Below are positions 1 through 8,094 of a stretch of DNA of 64,000 nt, piece after piece. Positions within the stretch are counted from its first letter, which is position 1; each line of letters opens with the position of its first letter. The notes beneath the pieces were generated by a model that saw only the letters and a list, made by a program, of their open reading frames with translations, did not search any database and was not told the DNA's origin. The position numbers were made by a program, and so were the translations under genes. The stretch comes from Pseudomonas sp. L5B5 (GTDB lineage: Bacteria > Pseudomonadota > Gammaproteobacteria > Pseudomonadales > Pseudomonadaceae): contig NZ_CP084742.1 in NCBI RefSeq assembly GCF_020520285.1, positions 434,001 through 498,000 on the forward strand. Reading direction: 5' to 3'.

Positions 1-472
1 TGGGGTCGATGAACTCCAGATCGCCACCTACTTGCAATTGTTCTTCACGACCGCCGGTGTCGACCCAGTAGACCCCGGACCAGAATGCACCCGGATGGCC
101 ATGCAATGCATTGGCATGGCCTGCCTGATTGACGTTGACCCAGGCATTGATATTCCACTCGAAGTTGGGTTCGACCAGGCCGTATTGTTCGCTGTGCACC
201 GCAGTGAGTTGGCTGGCGAAGTCCTTGGCGAATTGCACCAGGGACTCGCAAGCCGTTCCTCCCCAGAGGTTGAAATCGCTCGGCGATTGCCAGCCGCCGT
301 CGTTGCTGTGCTGTGCGCCGCGCAGGTCCTGGGCCATGCGGCTGTCGATCAGGGCCTTGAGTTGCACATTCAGCGCTTGGGCATCGGGGTGGCGCAGGCT
401 CGCTACCGGCGTGGCGAACAGATGGCGGATGTTGATCAGTTGCGGGTCCACGAGGGTGTTGGCGAAAGGCAT
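1..472 (-). CDS. Putative 2-oxoglutarate/Fe(II)-dependent oxygenase, C-terminus cut by window edge
   Basis: The first 157 residues are visible, read from an ATG at 470-472; the gene runs off the left edge of the window. The translation begins MPFANTLVDPQ, and a segment near residue 125 reads HGHPGAFWSGVYWV. This pattern is typical of the small putative 2OG-Fe(II) oxygenases (2OG-FeII_Oxy_5 type) common in Pseudomonas, where the His belongs to the iron-binding facial triad. The remaining iron and 2-oxoglutarate ligands lie outside the window, so the catalytic site cannot be checked. Substrate unknown. The gene precedes nothing obviously related: the next gene on the same strand is a DUF2388 protein about 10 bases upstream of this start, so the two could be co-transcribed. 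Confidence 0.75.
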   Translation of the reverse strand, partial: MPFANTLVDPQLINIRHLFATPVASLRHPDAQALNVQLKALIDSRMAQDLRGAQHSNDGGWQSPSDFNLWGGTACESLVQFAKDFASQLTAVHSEQYGLVEPNFEWNINAWVNVNQAGHANALHGHPGAFWSGVYWVDTGGREEQLQVGGDLEFIDP

Positions 473-483
473 GTAAATTCCAT

Positions 484-798
484 TTAAAGCGCCAGGATGG
501 CTCTGGCTAGTTGCTGGTCCGAGAGCTGCGAGTCCCCCGTTACTTGGCGAATCCTGGCAAATGCCGCTTCAATGCGGACGCCGCGAATATCGCCGTCACT
601 GGCGACGAATGCCGCTGCGTCATCCTTGGCTGCCAGAACAATCTTGTCGTCCTTGAACGAGCCGCTAGTGCCTTTGGAGGCACTCATGGTGAGGCTGACC
701 GAGATGTCGGTGGTCATGACGAAACTGGTGGCTTGGGCATGCATGCTCATCAGGCCCAAAACAACAAATAGCAAGTAGGACAAGTGTGGAAGTTTCAT
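484..798 (-). CDS. DUF2388 domain-containing exported protein
   Basis: The product is 104 residues from the ATG at 796-798; an upstream in-frame start exists but would precede the signal peptide with 17 unlikely residues. Residues 1-23 (MKLPHLSYLLFVVLGLMSMH then AQA) form a signal peptide, so the mature protein is probably periplasmic. The core matches the DUF2388 pattern: SFVMTTDISVS, FKDDKIVLAAKDDAAAFVASDG, RGVRIEAAF and the C-terminal QLARAILAL. The family occurs in Pseudomonas, often in several copies, and has no established function. It lies directly upstream of the 2OG oxygenase-like gene on the same strand. Confidence 0.8.
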   Translation of the reverse strand: MKLPHLSYLLFVVLGLMSMHAQATSFVMTTDISVSLTMSASKGTSGSFKDDKIVLAAKDDAAAFVASDGDIRGVRIEAAFARIRQVTGDSQLSDQQLARAILAL

Positions 799-1010
799 TG
801 GATCTACGAAGGTTAAGGTGGGGTTAAATTCGGGGGTGAACCCTACCAACGGGTAACCTTCGGGTGCTTCAGGGCTTTTGCTAAAGATTGTTAAAAAGTG
901 CGATAGGCAGATGTTTTGAGGGCTCCCGGAAACTTCGAAGTTGCAGCTAAAGACTTTAATTAGTTGCTTGGCAGATATGCCTGATTTCGCCCTTGATTGG
1001 CGGTTTTCAG

Positions 1011-1667
1011 TTAGGTTTCGGTATTTTTCATGTCTTGGGCAGTCTGCTGCCCCGAGTCTTGGTTGGCCTCCTGCAACGCGCCATGGATCAGCGCGGCGAA
1101 TGTGCCGGTCACTTCATCCAGCGTCTGCCGTGCGCGAACCACGGCGCCGGAAAGCGCTTCCCCAGCGCCCACCAGGCCGGTGCAGCGGCGTTCCAGTTCG
1201 GCGGTGGGCAGGGCGGAGTGCGGCTTGAGCACGGTCACGAACATCTGCACGCAATTTTCCAGCAACTCCTGGAATACCGCAGCCTTGTCGTTGCTGCCTG
1301 CCAGCGCTGCGCCGATGGCATAGAACTCGTCGGTCTTGTCTGCCGCACACCGGATGTAGGCGCTGGCCAGGACCTGAGCCGTCTCCTCCAGGCTGTGCGT
1401 GGCGCGGGACATGGCCTCGGTAAACGCGCTGACCCGCTCGGTGTCGATCCATTTGTAGAGCGCGATCAGCAGGTCCGAGCGAGTGCCGAAGTGATCGTAG
1501 ACCACCGGTTTGGATACCCCGGCGCAAATGGCCAGGTGCCCCAGGGTCAGGCGGTCTGCGCCTTCTTCGCGCACCACCTGCAACGCGCTGTCGAGCAACT
1601 GCTGGCGCCGATCAGCCTTGGCCAGCCGACGGCTGGCTGCAGGTGTGGCGGGGGCGTCTTGTTGCAT
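1011..1667 (-). CDS. TetR-family transcriptional regulator
   Basis: The product is 218 residues from the ATG at 1665-1667, which has a GGAG ribosome site just upstream; an earlier TTG start would lie inside the operator. The N-terminal helix-turn-helix covers about residues 20-62 (LTLGHLAICAGVSKPVVYDHF). The C-terminal ligand domain is generic TetR, and the final 12 residues are polar. The gene diverges from an NAD(P)-binding oxidoreductase across a 107-bp gap holding two matching palindromes. Autoregulation and repression of the oxidoreductase are therefore likely. Ligand unknown. Confidence 0.88.
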   Translation of the reverse strand: MQQDAPATPAASRRLAKADRRQQLLDSALQVVREEGADRLTLGHLAICAGVSKPVVYDHFGTRSDLLIALYKWIDTERVSAFTEAMSRATHSLEETAQVLASAYIRCAADKTDEFYAIGAALAGSNDKAAVFQELLENCVQMFVTVLKPHSALPTAELERRCTGLVGAGEALSGAVVRARQTLDEVTGTFAALIHGALQEANQDSGQQTAQDMKNTET

Positions 1668-1687
1668 TCTGTCGGCTCCAGGGCAAA

Positions 1688-1706
1688 AACCTACCAATGG
1701 TAGGTT
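1688..1706. promoter_or_regulatory. Perfect 19-bp palindrome, probable TetR operator 1
   Basis: The sequence AACCTACCAATGGTAGGTT is a perfect inverted repeat with 9-bp arms around one central base. It lies 21 bases upstream of the TetR start codon and 68 bases upstream of the divergent oxidoreductase. A second copy of the core follows 24 bases later. Binding by the adjacent TetR protein is inferred from position and repetition. Confidence 0.7.
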
Positions 1707-1730
1707 GTGGGTGGAATGTTCGTGCTAGGT

Positions 1731-1749
1731 TTCCTACCCATAGTAGGTT
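1731..1749. promoter_or_regulatory. Second copy of the TetR operator core
   Basis: The core CCTAC-CCATA-GTAGG at 1733-1747 repeats the half-sites of the palindrome at 1688-1706 with a changed centre. It ends 25 bases before the oxidoreductase start codon, close to where RNA polymerase would sit for that gene. Confidence 0.6.
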
Positions 1750-1774
1750 CATCCGCAAACCAGGAGAACACACC

Positions 1775-2782
1775 ATGTCACTTGATCCTGTCTTGTTGAT
1801 GGGCGGCTCTGGCGCCATCGGCCATCACGCTGCCCGGGCCCTGCGTGCCGCCCATCCCGATATTCCGCTGCTGATCGGTGGCCGCGACCTTACCAAGGCA
1901 CAGCGCGCCGCCAAACACATGGGCGGGGCGCAAGGGGTGCTGATCGACCCCGCCGCCGATGACCTGGGGCTCGGCACACGTCGGGTCAGCGCCGTGGCGC
2001 TGTTCTACATGGACCATGCCCTGGCGGGGTTGCGTTACGCCCAGCAGCAGGGCGTGCCCCACCTGAGTATCTCTTCCGGAGTGTTCGAGATTGCACCGCA
2101 GATCGCCAGCTACATGCACCGGCCCGATGCCGCGCCCATTGTCCTGGGTTACGAATGGATGGTCGGCGCAACCACGGTCTCGACGCTGCACCTGGCCAGG
2201 GCCTTTGGCCGGGTGCACGACATCCGCATCCATGCCCTGGTCGATGAGCAAGACTCCGGAGGCCCGACGGTGGCCACGGATTTCGAGCACTTGAACAGCT
2301 TGTTGCCCGCGGCCCTGACCCGGCGCGACGGCGTCTACCTCTGGCGCCAGGCGGAGCAGGCCGAGATCCGTTTTCGCGCGGTGGACGGCACGGCCATCGA
2401 GGCCCGCGGCTTTTCGTCCATCGACGTGGTGGGCCTGGCCACGGCGACCGGGGCGCCCAATGTGCAGTTCAACCTGGCTGCCGGGGTGAGTTCGAGCCGG
2501 CGCCAGGGCGGGGCCATGTCCACCGAAATCATCATCGAACTGGCGGGTGAAGACCGCCACGGTGCAGCGCTGCGCACGCGTCACGCGGTGATTCACCCCC
2601 AGGGCGCGGCAACCCTCACCGGTCTTTGCGTGGCCCTGCTCCTGGAGCGTTTGCTGGGGTTGGGCGATCAAGCGCCCACCGCGCCAGGTCTGTACTTTCC
2701 TTACCAACTGCTGGACGCAAGCGAGTTCCTGCAGCGCCTGGCGCAAGAAGGAGGAGAGCTGCGCGAATTGCCGCTGTCATGA
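1775..2782 (+). CDS. NAD(P)-binding oxidoreductase, saccharopine dehydrogenase-like
   Basis: The product is 335 residues from the ATG at 1775, preceded by AGGAGA at 1762-1767. The N-terminus shows a Rossmann nucleotide-binding loop (LLMGGSGAIGHHAARAL, residues 7-23) followed by an acidic/polar strand end (LLIGGRDLTKA), as in saccharopine dehydrogenase-like and related NADP-dependent reductases. The C-terminal half is of the same general type, without motifs that fix a substrate. It is transcribed away from the TetR gene and probably controlled by it. The gene is monocistronic, with no partner enzyme beside it, so its pathway cannot be inferred. Confidence 0.75.
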   Translation: MSLDPVLLMGGSGAIGHHAARALRAAHPDIPLLIGGRDLTKAQRAAKHMGGAQGVLIDPAADDLGLGTRRVSAVALFYMDHALAGLRYAQQQGVPHLSISSGVFEIAPQIASYMHRPDAAPIVLGYEWMVGATTVSTLHLARAFGRVHDIRIHALVDEQDSGGPTVATDFEHLNSLLPAALTRRDGVYLWRQAEQAEIRFRAVDGTAIEARGFSSIDVVGLATATGAPNVQFNLAAGVSSSRRQGGAMSTEIIIELAGEDRHGAALRTRHAVIHPQGAATLTGLCVALLLERLLGLGDQAPTAPGLYFPYQLLDASEFLQRLAQEGGELRELPLS

Positions 2783-2983
2783 ACTGCCGATGACAACGCA
2801 GTGTGCTGCCAGCGATCTGGCGCTCGGCGATGGGTCCATACGCACATCGACGATTCCCCGCAGGCGCTTGGCGGCCTGGGGTTACCTGCCTTGTGCGAAG
2901 GGCAGGGCATCGCTCATGGCGGGGCCTGGATCAGGGAAGGGGAGCAGCGCGGGCGGCGCAAGGAGCGCTCGCCCGCGTGAGGG

Positions 2984-3412
2984 TCATTGCGCCTTGAGGT
3001 AGTCGTTGAGGAAGGCCTGGGCATTGCCATAGCTGGACAGGTTGTCGTCATAACCCACCTTCAGCGGCTTGGCCTGGCCCGGCAGGTGCAGCTCGCCATA
3101 GCCTTCCTGGAGCACCAGCACTACGAACTTCTGGCCGTCGATCTGGGTGGAATAACGGGTGTCGCGGGAGGTTTGTTCCACGGTCATTTTCTGGATGCGC
3201 ATGTTCCAGTCGTGGTCGACGTCTTCCACTTGTACCAGGGCCTGGTTGGCGTTGCGCTCGCCAATGCGCAGGGTCCAGACCTTCACCCCGTGCGGGCCGT
3301 TGTAGGCCACCATCTTGTCCGCCACTTGCGGACGTTCCTCGGCCTGGGCCATCCCGGCTACCAGGGCCAACGCCATGGCCCATGCGGCCGTCCATCGGCT
3401 ATACAGCTGCAT
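2984..3412 (-). CDS. Conserved exported protein of unknown function
   Basis: The product is 142 residues. Residues 1-24 (MQLYSRWTAAWAMALALVAG, then MAQA) form a clear signal peptide with AxA cleavage, so the protein is probably periplasmic. The mature part is rich in beta-type sequence (KVWTLRIGERNANQALVQVEDVDHDW, split here only for description) and has no cysteines or metal motif. I do not recognise a named domain. It stands alone, facing the oxidoreductase gene tail to tail across about 200 bp in which I see no gene. Confidence 0.7.
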   Translation of the reverse strand: MQLYSRWTAAWAMALALVAGMAQAEERPQVADKMVAYNGPHGVKVWTLRIGERNANQALVQVEDVDHDWNMRIQKMTVEQTSRDTRYSTQIDGQKFVVLVLQEGYGELHLPGQAKPLKVGYDDNLSSYGNAQAFLNDYLKAQ

Positions 3413-3753
3413 CCTTCACGCTCCTGCGACATTGAAAAGAAGCCGCTATTGAAGCCGGCGCTTGCTGCGCTGCCAAGTACTTTGACCACCACGCACACTC
3501 AAATGGGCTCTCGCTCACAGGTGGCGGTGCGCAATGAGTGAGTGGGTTACCATGCGCCACCGCACGCCAGGCAGTCATGGATACGCTTTGGCGATGCAAT
3601 GCTGGAACCCTTGTCTCGCCCCCCCATTGCGCTCCGACCGGGCTGGCGCCCCGGCCCGTACCGGGGTGTTTGAACCCACCGCTTGCCGCATGATGCACGG
3701 CGCATCTGCGACCATCCGCCAGGGGCGGAGTGCGGCAACCCTGAGGACACCTC
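3413..3753. other. 341-bp gap without a supported gene
   Basis: The gap lies between two divergent small genes. All reading frames here are short or lack Pseudomonas-like codon use. It should hold both promoters. A ribosome site (TGAGGA at about 3739-3744) serves the following 87-aa gene. No convincing operator or RNA was seen. Confidence 0.5.
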
Positions 3754-4017
3754 ATGAGTAAATTGACTGCGTTGATTGCCGAGGCCAAGGCCGGGCTCAG
3801 CGTGCAGCAGAACATCCCCCAGGCCGCCTGGGAGGCCATCGCCCTGCAGTGCGACGAGGCGGAAATCGTCGAGATCAAGGCGCGTATCGCCTCGCTGACC
3901 GCCCAGCGCGAAGCGGTGGAGGAGTGGGATGGCGACACCCTGGATGACCTGTATTTCGCCATCGCCAACTTCACCCGCTTGTTGGCACTGGCCGTGGCCC
4001 ATGGGCGCGGAGAGTGA
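3754..4017 (+). CDS. Small conserved hypothetical protein (87 aa)
   Basis: The product is an acidic 87-residue protein, probably cytosolic and all-helical, with no signal peptide. The start is supported by an upstream AGGA. The middle (CDEAEIVEIKARIASLTAQR, about residues 32-51) has coiled-coil character, and the second half has the segment WDGDTLDDLYFAIANFTRLL. I do not recognise a named family. Codon use matches the surrounding chromosome, so it looks native rather than acquired. Confidence 0.6.
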   Translation: MSKLTALIAEAKAGLSVQQNIPQAAWEAIALQCDEAEIVEIKARIASLTAQREAVEEWDGDTLDDLYFAIANFTRLLALAVAHGRGE

Positions 4018-4327
4018 GGGGCGGTTGACCGCACGACATTTGCTCGACGGCTTGAGTCGTGGATCGGGCCTATGTTCGCGTGGGGCTTTGCACAATGGAC
4101 ATAACCCGCGACGTTTTGAGCATTGCCCTGGTAGGCACAGCCGCCTAGCCTGCTGCGGTCGCTGCAAAATCAGCGACCGGGCCTGAGAACCCGATCAGAT
4201 ACAGGCACATTGTTGATCAGGGAGTTTCAATCATGTTTGCCGGTCATCTGCCCGATATATTCTGCCATTCGTTTATCTTCCCAGCGCTCAAGCGCAATCT
4301 CCGCCAGCCCATGGCCGGAGGTGTCCA
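4018..4327. other. 310-bp gap with a strong hairpin and no gene
   Basis: No reading frame here is convincing. The gap contains a perfect 9-bp stem-loop at 4156-4179, listed separately, and a ribosome site (CCGGAGG) just ahead of the DUF3077 gene. A short reading frame starting near 4232 (ATG after GGGAGTTTCAATC) has a plausible ribosome site but no recognisable product. Confidence 0.5.
4156..4179. repeat. Perfect stem-loop upstream of the DUF3077 gene
   Basis: Arms CGGTCGCTG (4156-4164) and CAGCGACCG (4171-4179) pair perfectly around the loop CAAAAT. No T-run follows, so it is not a standard terminator. It lies about 150 bp upstream of the DUF3077 gene. From memory, similar 'CCGCCTAGCCTGCTG' stretches precede such genes in other Pseudomonas genomes, but this was not checked. 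Confidence 0.6.
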
Positions 4328-4621
4328 ATGAACTCAAGCAAGCCGACCCAGACCCAAGGATTTGTCACCTTCGGCAGCTGCCCCGAAACCGACCACAGCC
4401 TGTTTTGCGTCAACGCCGGAGTACCTCTGCAACAGGCGCTGGAGCAGGCTTCGACATTGCTGTACTACGCCAAGAAACTCGCGCTGGATGCCGCTATGGA
4501 AGAGCAGGGCGAGCGTTATGCCTGGGCTTCGCATTTTTTGGCTGAGATGGGGAAGGCGGTGATTGATGATGTGTGTTTGGGGTTGGGGAATGGAGAAAGT
4601 GAGGGCGTGATTCTGAGTTAG
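4328..4621 (+). CDS. DUF3077 domain-containing protein
   Basis: The product is 97 residues. It shows the DUF3077 pattern: FVTFGSCPETDHSLFCVNAG, then ALEQASTLLYYAKKLALDAAM, and then RYAWASHFLAEMGKAVIDDV. This small cytosolic family is common and often multicopy in Pseudomonas and has no proven function. The start is supported by a CCGGAGG site. A terminator-like hairpin follows 24 bases after the stop, so the gene is probably transcribed alone. Base composition falls towards its 3' end and in the following 400 bp. Confidence 0.8.
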   Translation: MNSSKPTQTQGFVTFGSCPETDHSLFCVNAGVPLQQALEQASTLLYYAKKLALDAAMEEQGERYAWASHFLAEMGKAVIDDVCLGLGNGESEGVILS

Positions 4622-5024
4622 TGCCGCATGGTAGGGAGTTGATGGAAACGCCGCTTGTTGTTGGTTGATAAGCGGCGTTTGAATCGCCCCGAGTTTCATA
4701 GCTGCTTTCGAGCCTCAGGGATACCAGCCCAGTCCCAGTGAGACTGTCCGCTTTTGGCTGCTTGCTGCCCCTCACGACAGGCAGCAATCCGGCCAGAAGT
4801 GGACACTCAACGGTGCCTAGCAAAGCGAGGTGATTCCCTTTAATGATGAGATGCGCACATTGCTCGCCAGATTCTGTACGGATTCTGGGATGTGCTTATT
4901 GCCCTTTACAGTAAGGGATAAAGTTCGATCAACTCGTTCGCTTTGATCACTTGAACTAGCTCAGGCTCTCCCTCTGGTCGAGCGTTAAAGAGCAAATTAA
5001 AGTCGATAATATGGAGGAAAATAA
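4622..5024. other. 403-bp AT-richer gap, terminator only
   Basis: Beyond the terminator at 4646-4680 no gene is supported. Base composition drops noticeably from about 4830 to 5020 compared with the flanks. The gap ends in a strong GGAGG ribosome site (about 5012-5016) for the next small gene. Confidence 0.5.
4646..4680 (+). terminator. Rho-independent terminator after the DUF3077 gene
   Basis: Arms AAACGCCGCTT (4646-4656) and AAGCGGCGTTT (4670-4680) form a perfect 11-bp stem with a 13-nt loop. The stem ends in TTT and begins with AAA, so it could act in both directions. The T-run is short. Confidence 0.65.
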
Positions 5025-5294
5025 ATGAAATTTAATGAGGGTGACAGGGTAAAAATCAAGCCCCACTTGTGGTGGCCGAATGGCGGAGTTGGGGTGGTTT
5101 CGTTACCTTCAGAGTTTGTAAGGGAAGCCTTGGCGGGGGAGCTGGAGCTCACTGGTACTCAGCGAACTATTGCTGGAAAAGACAGAATTATTACCAGTGT
5201 ATGGGTGGAATTTGAGAAGCCCACCATGGATTGCAGTGATGACGGCCCTTACCTTGGCGGGGAGGTTTCCATGGAGTATCTGGAGCGTATCTGA
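5025..5294 (+). CDS. Small orphan protein of unknown function (89 aa)
   Basis: The product is 89 residues, acidic, with no signal peptide. The start has a strong ribosome site (ATGGAGGAAAATAA) 8 bases upstream. The N-terminus (KFNEGDRVKIKPHLWWPNGG) resembles the entry of a small SH3-like beta-barrel, but I cannot name a family. Its codon use is less GC-biased than its neighbours (several GGG, AAA and TTA-like choices), consistent with acquired DNA. The isolated position in an AT-richer island fits an orphan immunity-like or cargo gene, but nothing in the sequence shows this. Confidence 0.6.
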   Translation: MKFNEGDRVKIKPHLWWPNGGVGVVSLPSEFVREALAGELELTGTQRTIAGKDRIITSVWVEFEKPTMDCSDDGPYLGGEVSMEYLERI

Positions 5295-5378
5295 AGCGGA
5301 GCGGCGTATTTCCCGACCTGGAAGTATCCAGACTCACTAAGTGAGAGGGTGGGGCATAACTCCACCTCAACCCAACCC

Positions 5379-5996
5379 TCAAAACGTCGGCGGCGTGATC
5401 ACCCACAACACCACCGCATCCTCCTCCCCGGGGTTCCCATACTTATGCGGCTCCTGGCTGGAGAACCTGAAGCTGTCCCCCTCGCTCAGTTGGAAATACC
5501 GTTCCCCCACCCACAGCTCGAAGCTCCCCGTCAGCACATACCCGGCTTCCTCGCCCTCATGGCTGTAGCTTTCCTTGCTGTAGGTGCCCGGGGGAAAGCG
5601 TGAGTGCAAGAATTCCAGTTGCTGGGTCGGTTGCGGGGTCAGCAGTTGGTCGACGATGCCGTTTTCGTAGTTCACCTGCAGCCGCTGTTTCTTGCGCACC
5701 ACGTAGCCCTGGTCTTCGGGGGCGGTCTGGGTTTCGCTGGCGAAGAACCATTGGATGGTCACGCCCAGGCTGCGGGCGATGTTGAACAGGGCGGGGATGG
5801 AGGGGTAGGCGAGGTTGCGTTCCAGCTGGCTGATGTAGCCGGCGGTGAGTTCGCTCTGCCGGGCCAGTTCGCTCAGGGTCAGGCCGCGGCGTTTGCGCAG
5901 GCCGCGGATGCGCGTGCCGAGAAACTGCGGGCCGCCGGGGGAGCCCAGGGCCTCGGGCGCCAGGGCGGCGGGCGGCGTGTTGCTGCGGTTGTTCAT
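5379..5996 (-). CDS. XRE-family regulator with C-terminal cupin domain
   Basis: The product is 205 residues. Residues about 25-80 form an XRE helix-turn-helix (IRGLRKRRGLTLSELARQSE, then LTAGYISQLERNLAYPSIPAL). Residues about 120-203 form a cupin domain (YSHEGEEAGYVLTGSFELWV, ending HKYGNPGEEDAVVLWVITPP). This architecture is common among regulators of amine, polyamine and amino-acid catabolism (PuuR-like), where the cupin binds a pathway metabolite. A CGGAG ribosome site precedes the ATG. It lies 70 bp downstream of the OYE-type oxidoreductase on the same strand, so the two may be co-transcribed. Its likely target is the inverted repeat at 8095-8123. Confidence 0.88.
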   Translation of the reverse strand: MNNRSNTPPAALAPEALGSPGGPQFLGTRIRGLRKRRGLTLSELARQSELTAGYISQLERNLAYPSIPALFNIARSLGVTIQWFFASETQTAPEDQGYVVRKKQRLQVNYENGIVDQLLTPQPTQQLEFLHSRFPPGTYSKESYSHEGEEAGYVLTGSFELWVGERYFQLSEGDSFRFSSQEPHKYGNPGEEDAVVLWVITPPTF

Positions 5997-6066
5997 GGCG
6001 GGCTCCGAACCGGGTAGGGGCGCGTCCGGCGCCCGTCCTGCAAAAGCCCTGGAGTATAAAGCAGGG

Positions 6067-8019
6067 TCAAATCTCCCAGGCGACTTTCAAGCCCTCGTGG
6101 ATGGCTTCTTCGACGGTGCGCGGGGCCAGGCAGTCGCCGATGCGCTGGAAGGTCACCAGGCCCTTGAGCTGCTCCCCCAGGTCGTCCACCGGCTGGTGAC
6201 CCTGGCACAGCACCAGGCTGTCGACGTTTTCCAGCAGCATCGGCTCGCCGCTGGCGGTGTGCTGCAGGTACACGGTGTTGTCGTCGCAGCCGTAGAGGCG
6301 GGCGTAGGGGATGATCGGCAGCCCCAGCTTGTGCAGTTCGCCGGCCAGTTGGTCGCGCACGTACAGCGGCAGGCTTTCGCCGCAGTGGGTGCCGTTGACC
6401 GCCAGTTGCACCTGGTGCCCGGCGCGCAGCAGGCGCTCGGCGATGCCCGGGCCGATCCAGTCGCAGCGCCAGTCGGCCACCACCACCGAGCGCCCGAGCT
6501 GGACTTCATCGCGCAGCACTTGCCAGGCGTCCACCACTTGCAGCTCGCCGGCGCGCTCGAAATGGGGCCAGTAGGGGCGGGCGCCGGTGGCGATGATCAC
6601 GTGGTCGGGCTGTTCGCGCTCCACCAGGGCGCGGTCGACCCGGGTGTTGCGCACCACCTCGACCCCGGCCAGTTGCATTTCCCGTTGCAGGTTGGTGCTG
6701 GCGCCGCCGAATTCGCTGCGCCGGGGCAGCAGTTGCGCCAGCAGCACCTGGCCACCGAGCTGGGAGCCGGCTTCGTAGAGGGTCACCTGGTGGCCGCGCT
6801 GGGCGGCGACGGCGGCGGCCTTCATGCCCGCCGGGCCACCGCCCACCACCAGGATGCGTTTGCGCTGTCGGGCCGGCCGAGCCTGGGCGTACAGCAGTTC
6901 GCGGCCGGTTTCCGGGTGCTGGATGCAGGAAATCGGCAGGCCCTTGTGAAAGTGGCCGATGCACGCCTGGTTGCAGGCGATGCAGGCGCGCACGTCATCG
7001 ACCCGGCCACTGTCGCTCTTGTTGGGCATTTGCGGGTCGCAGATCAGCGCCCGGGTCATGCCGCACACGTCGGCCTGGCCCTTGGCGAGGATGGCCTCGG
7101 CTTCCTGGGGCTGGTTGATGCGCCCGGTGACGAACAGCGGGATTTGCAGCGCGGCCTTGAAGGTCCCGGCTTCGCGGGCCAGGTAAGCCGCTTCCACCGC
7201 CATGGGCGGGACGATGTGCACGGCGCCGCCGAGGGAGGCCGAGGTGCCGGCGACGATATGCAGGTAGTCCAGCTGGTCTTGCAACTGTCGGGCGGCGGCC
7301 AGGGACTCGTCCTCGGTCAGGCCCTCGGGGTCGCGCTCGTCGGCGCTGATGCGCAGGCCGATGATGAAGTCGTCGGCGGTGCTGGCGCGCATGGCCGCCA
7401 GCACCTCGCGAATAAAGCGCAGGCGTTGCTCCAGCTCGCCGTTGTAGCCGTCGCTGCGGCGATTGACCCGCGGGTTGAGGAACTGTGCCGGTAGGTAGCC
7501 GTGGCTGGCCACCAGTTCCACGCCATCCAGGCCGGCCTGGTGCAGGCGCCGGGCGGCGTCGGCGTAACCCTGGATGATCGCGTCGATCATTTCCTGGTCC
7601 AGGGCCCGGGGCATGACCCGGAAGCGCTCGTTGGGCACGCCCGAGGGGGCGTAGGCCACCGCCAGCAGGCCGTCGGCGGACTCCATGATCTCGCGCCCCG
7701 GATGGAACACCTGGGACAGCACCAGCGTGCCGTGGGCATGGCAGGTCTCGGCCAGGCGCCGGTAGCCGTCGATGCAGGCATCGTCGGTGGCCATCAGCAC
7801 ATGGCTGGTGTAGCGCGCACTGTCGTGGACCCCGGCCACCTGCAACACGATCAGCCCGACCCCGCCTTCGGCCCGGGCCCGGTGGTAGGCGATCAACTGC
7901 TCGTTGACCAGGTTGTCGGTGGGCATCGAGGTGTCGTGGCCGCTGGACATGATGCGGTTCTTCAGGCGCTTGCCACGGATCTGCAACGGCGCGAAGAGGT
8001 GCGGGAAGGCGGTGGTCAT
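6067..8019 (-). CDS. NADH:flavin oxidoreductase, Old-Yellow-Enzyme/2,4-dienoyl-CoA-reductase type with 4Fe-4S cluster
   Basis: The product is 650 residues from the ATG at 8017-8019. An in-frame start further upstream would add 45 non-homologous residues. Residues 1 to about 330 form the FMN-binding TIM barrel (LFAPLQIRGKRLKNRIM near the start). The 4Fe-4S motif is complete: Cys346, Cys349, Cys353 and Cys365 in CIACNQACIGH...ISC. A dinucleotide-binding domain follows (RILVVGGGPAGMKAAAVAA). This three-domain build is shared by FadH, trimethylamine dehydrogenase and the demethylases of dimethylglycine or stachydrine type. The neighbourhood (binding protein, aldolase, XRE-cupin and BetI-like regulators) favours a role in breaking down an N-methylated or related amine rather than fatty acids. 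That is inference. Confidence 0.85.
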   Translation of the reverse strand: MTTAFPHLFAPLQIRGKRLKNRIMSSGHDTSMPTDNLVNEQLIAYHRARAEGGVGLIVLQVAGVHDSARYTSHVLMATDDACIDGYRRLAETCHAHGTLVLSQVFHPGREIMESADGLLAVAYAPSGVPNERFRVMPRALDQEMIDAIIQGYADAARRLHQAGLDGVELVASHGYLPAQFLNPRVNRRSDGYNGELEQRLRFIREVLAAMRASTADDFIIGLRISADERDPEGLTEDESLAAARQLQDQLDYLHIVAGTSASLGGAVHIVPPMAVEAAYLAREAGTFKAALQIPLFVTGRINQPQEAEAILAKGQADVCGMTRALICDPQMPNKSDSGRVDDVRACIACNQACIGHFHKGLPISCIQHPETGRELLYAQARPARQRKRILVVGGGPAGMKAAAVAAQRGHQVTLYEAGSQLGGQVLLAQLLPRRSEFGGASTNLQREMQLAGVEVVRNTRVDRALVEREQPDHVIIATGARPYWPHFERAGELQVVDAWQVLRDEVQLGRSVVVADWRCDWIGPGIAERLLRAGHQVQLAVNGTHCGESLPLYVRDQLAGELHKLGLPIIPYARLYGCDDNTVYLQHTASGEPMLLENVDSLVLCQGHQPVDDLGEQLKGLVTFQRIGDCLAPRTVEEAIHEGLKVAWEI

Positions 8020-8094
8020 GGCGCGGGCTCCAGGCTGGCCAAGGGCAGGACGATGCCTCGGCGTTGTTATTGTTTGTCTATAAAAATTTACCGG

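Noticed and set aside
840..856. Third copy of the TetR operator upstream of the DUF2388 gene
   Set aside because: The sequence ACCCTACCAACGGGTAACC only partly resembles the palindromes at 1688-1749 and lacks the matched half-sites.
5845..7494. 549-codon plus-strand frame opposite the OYE-type gene
   Set aside because: No family or start signal is present, while the minus strand has a complete FMN/Fe-S/Rossmann protein. Shadow frame.
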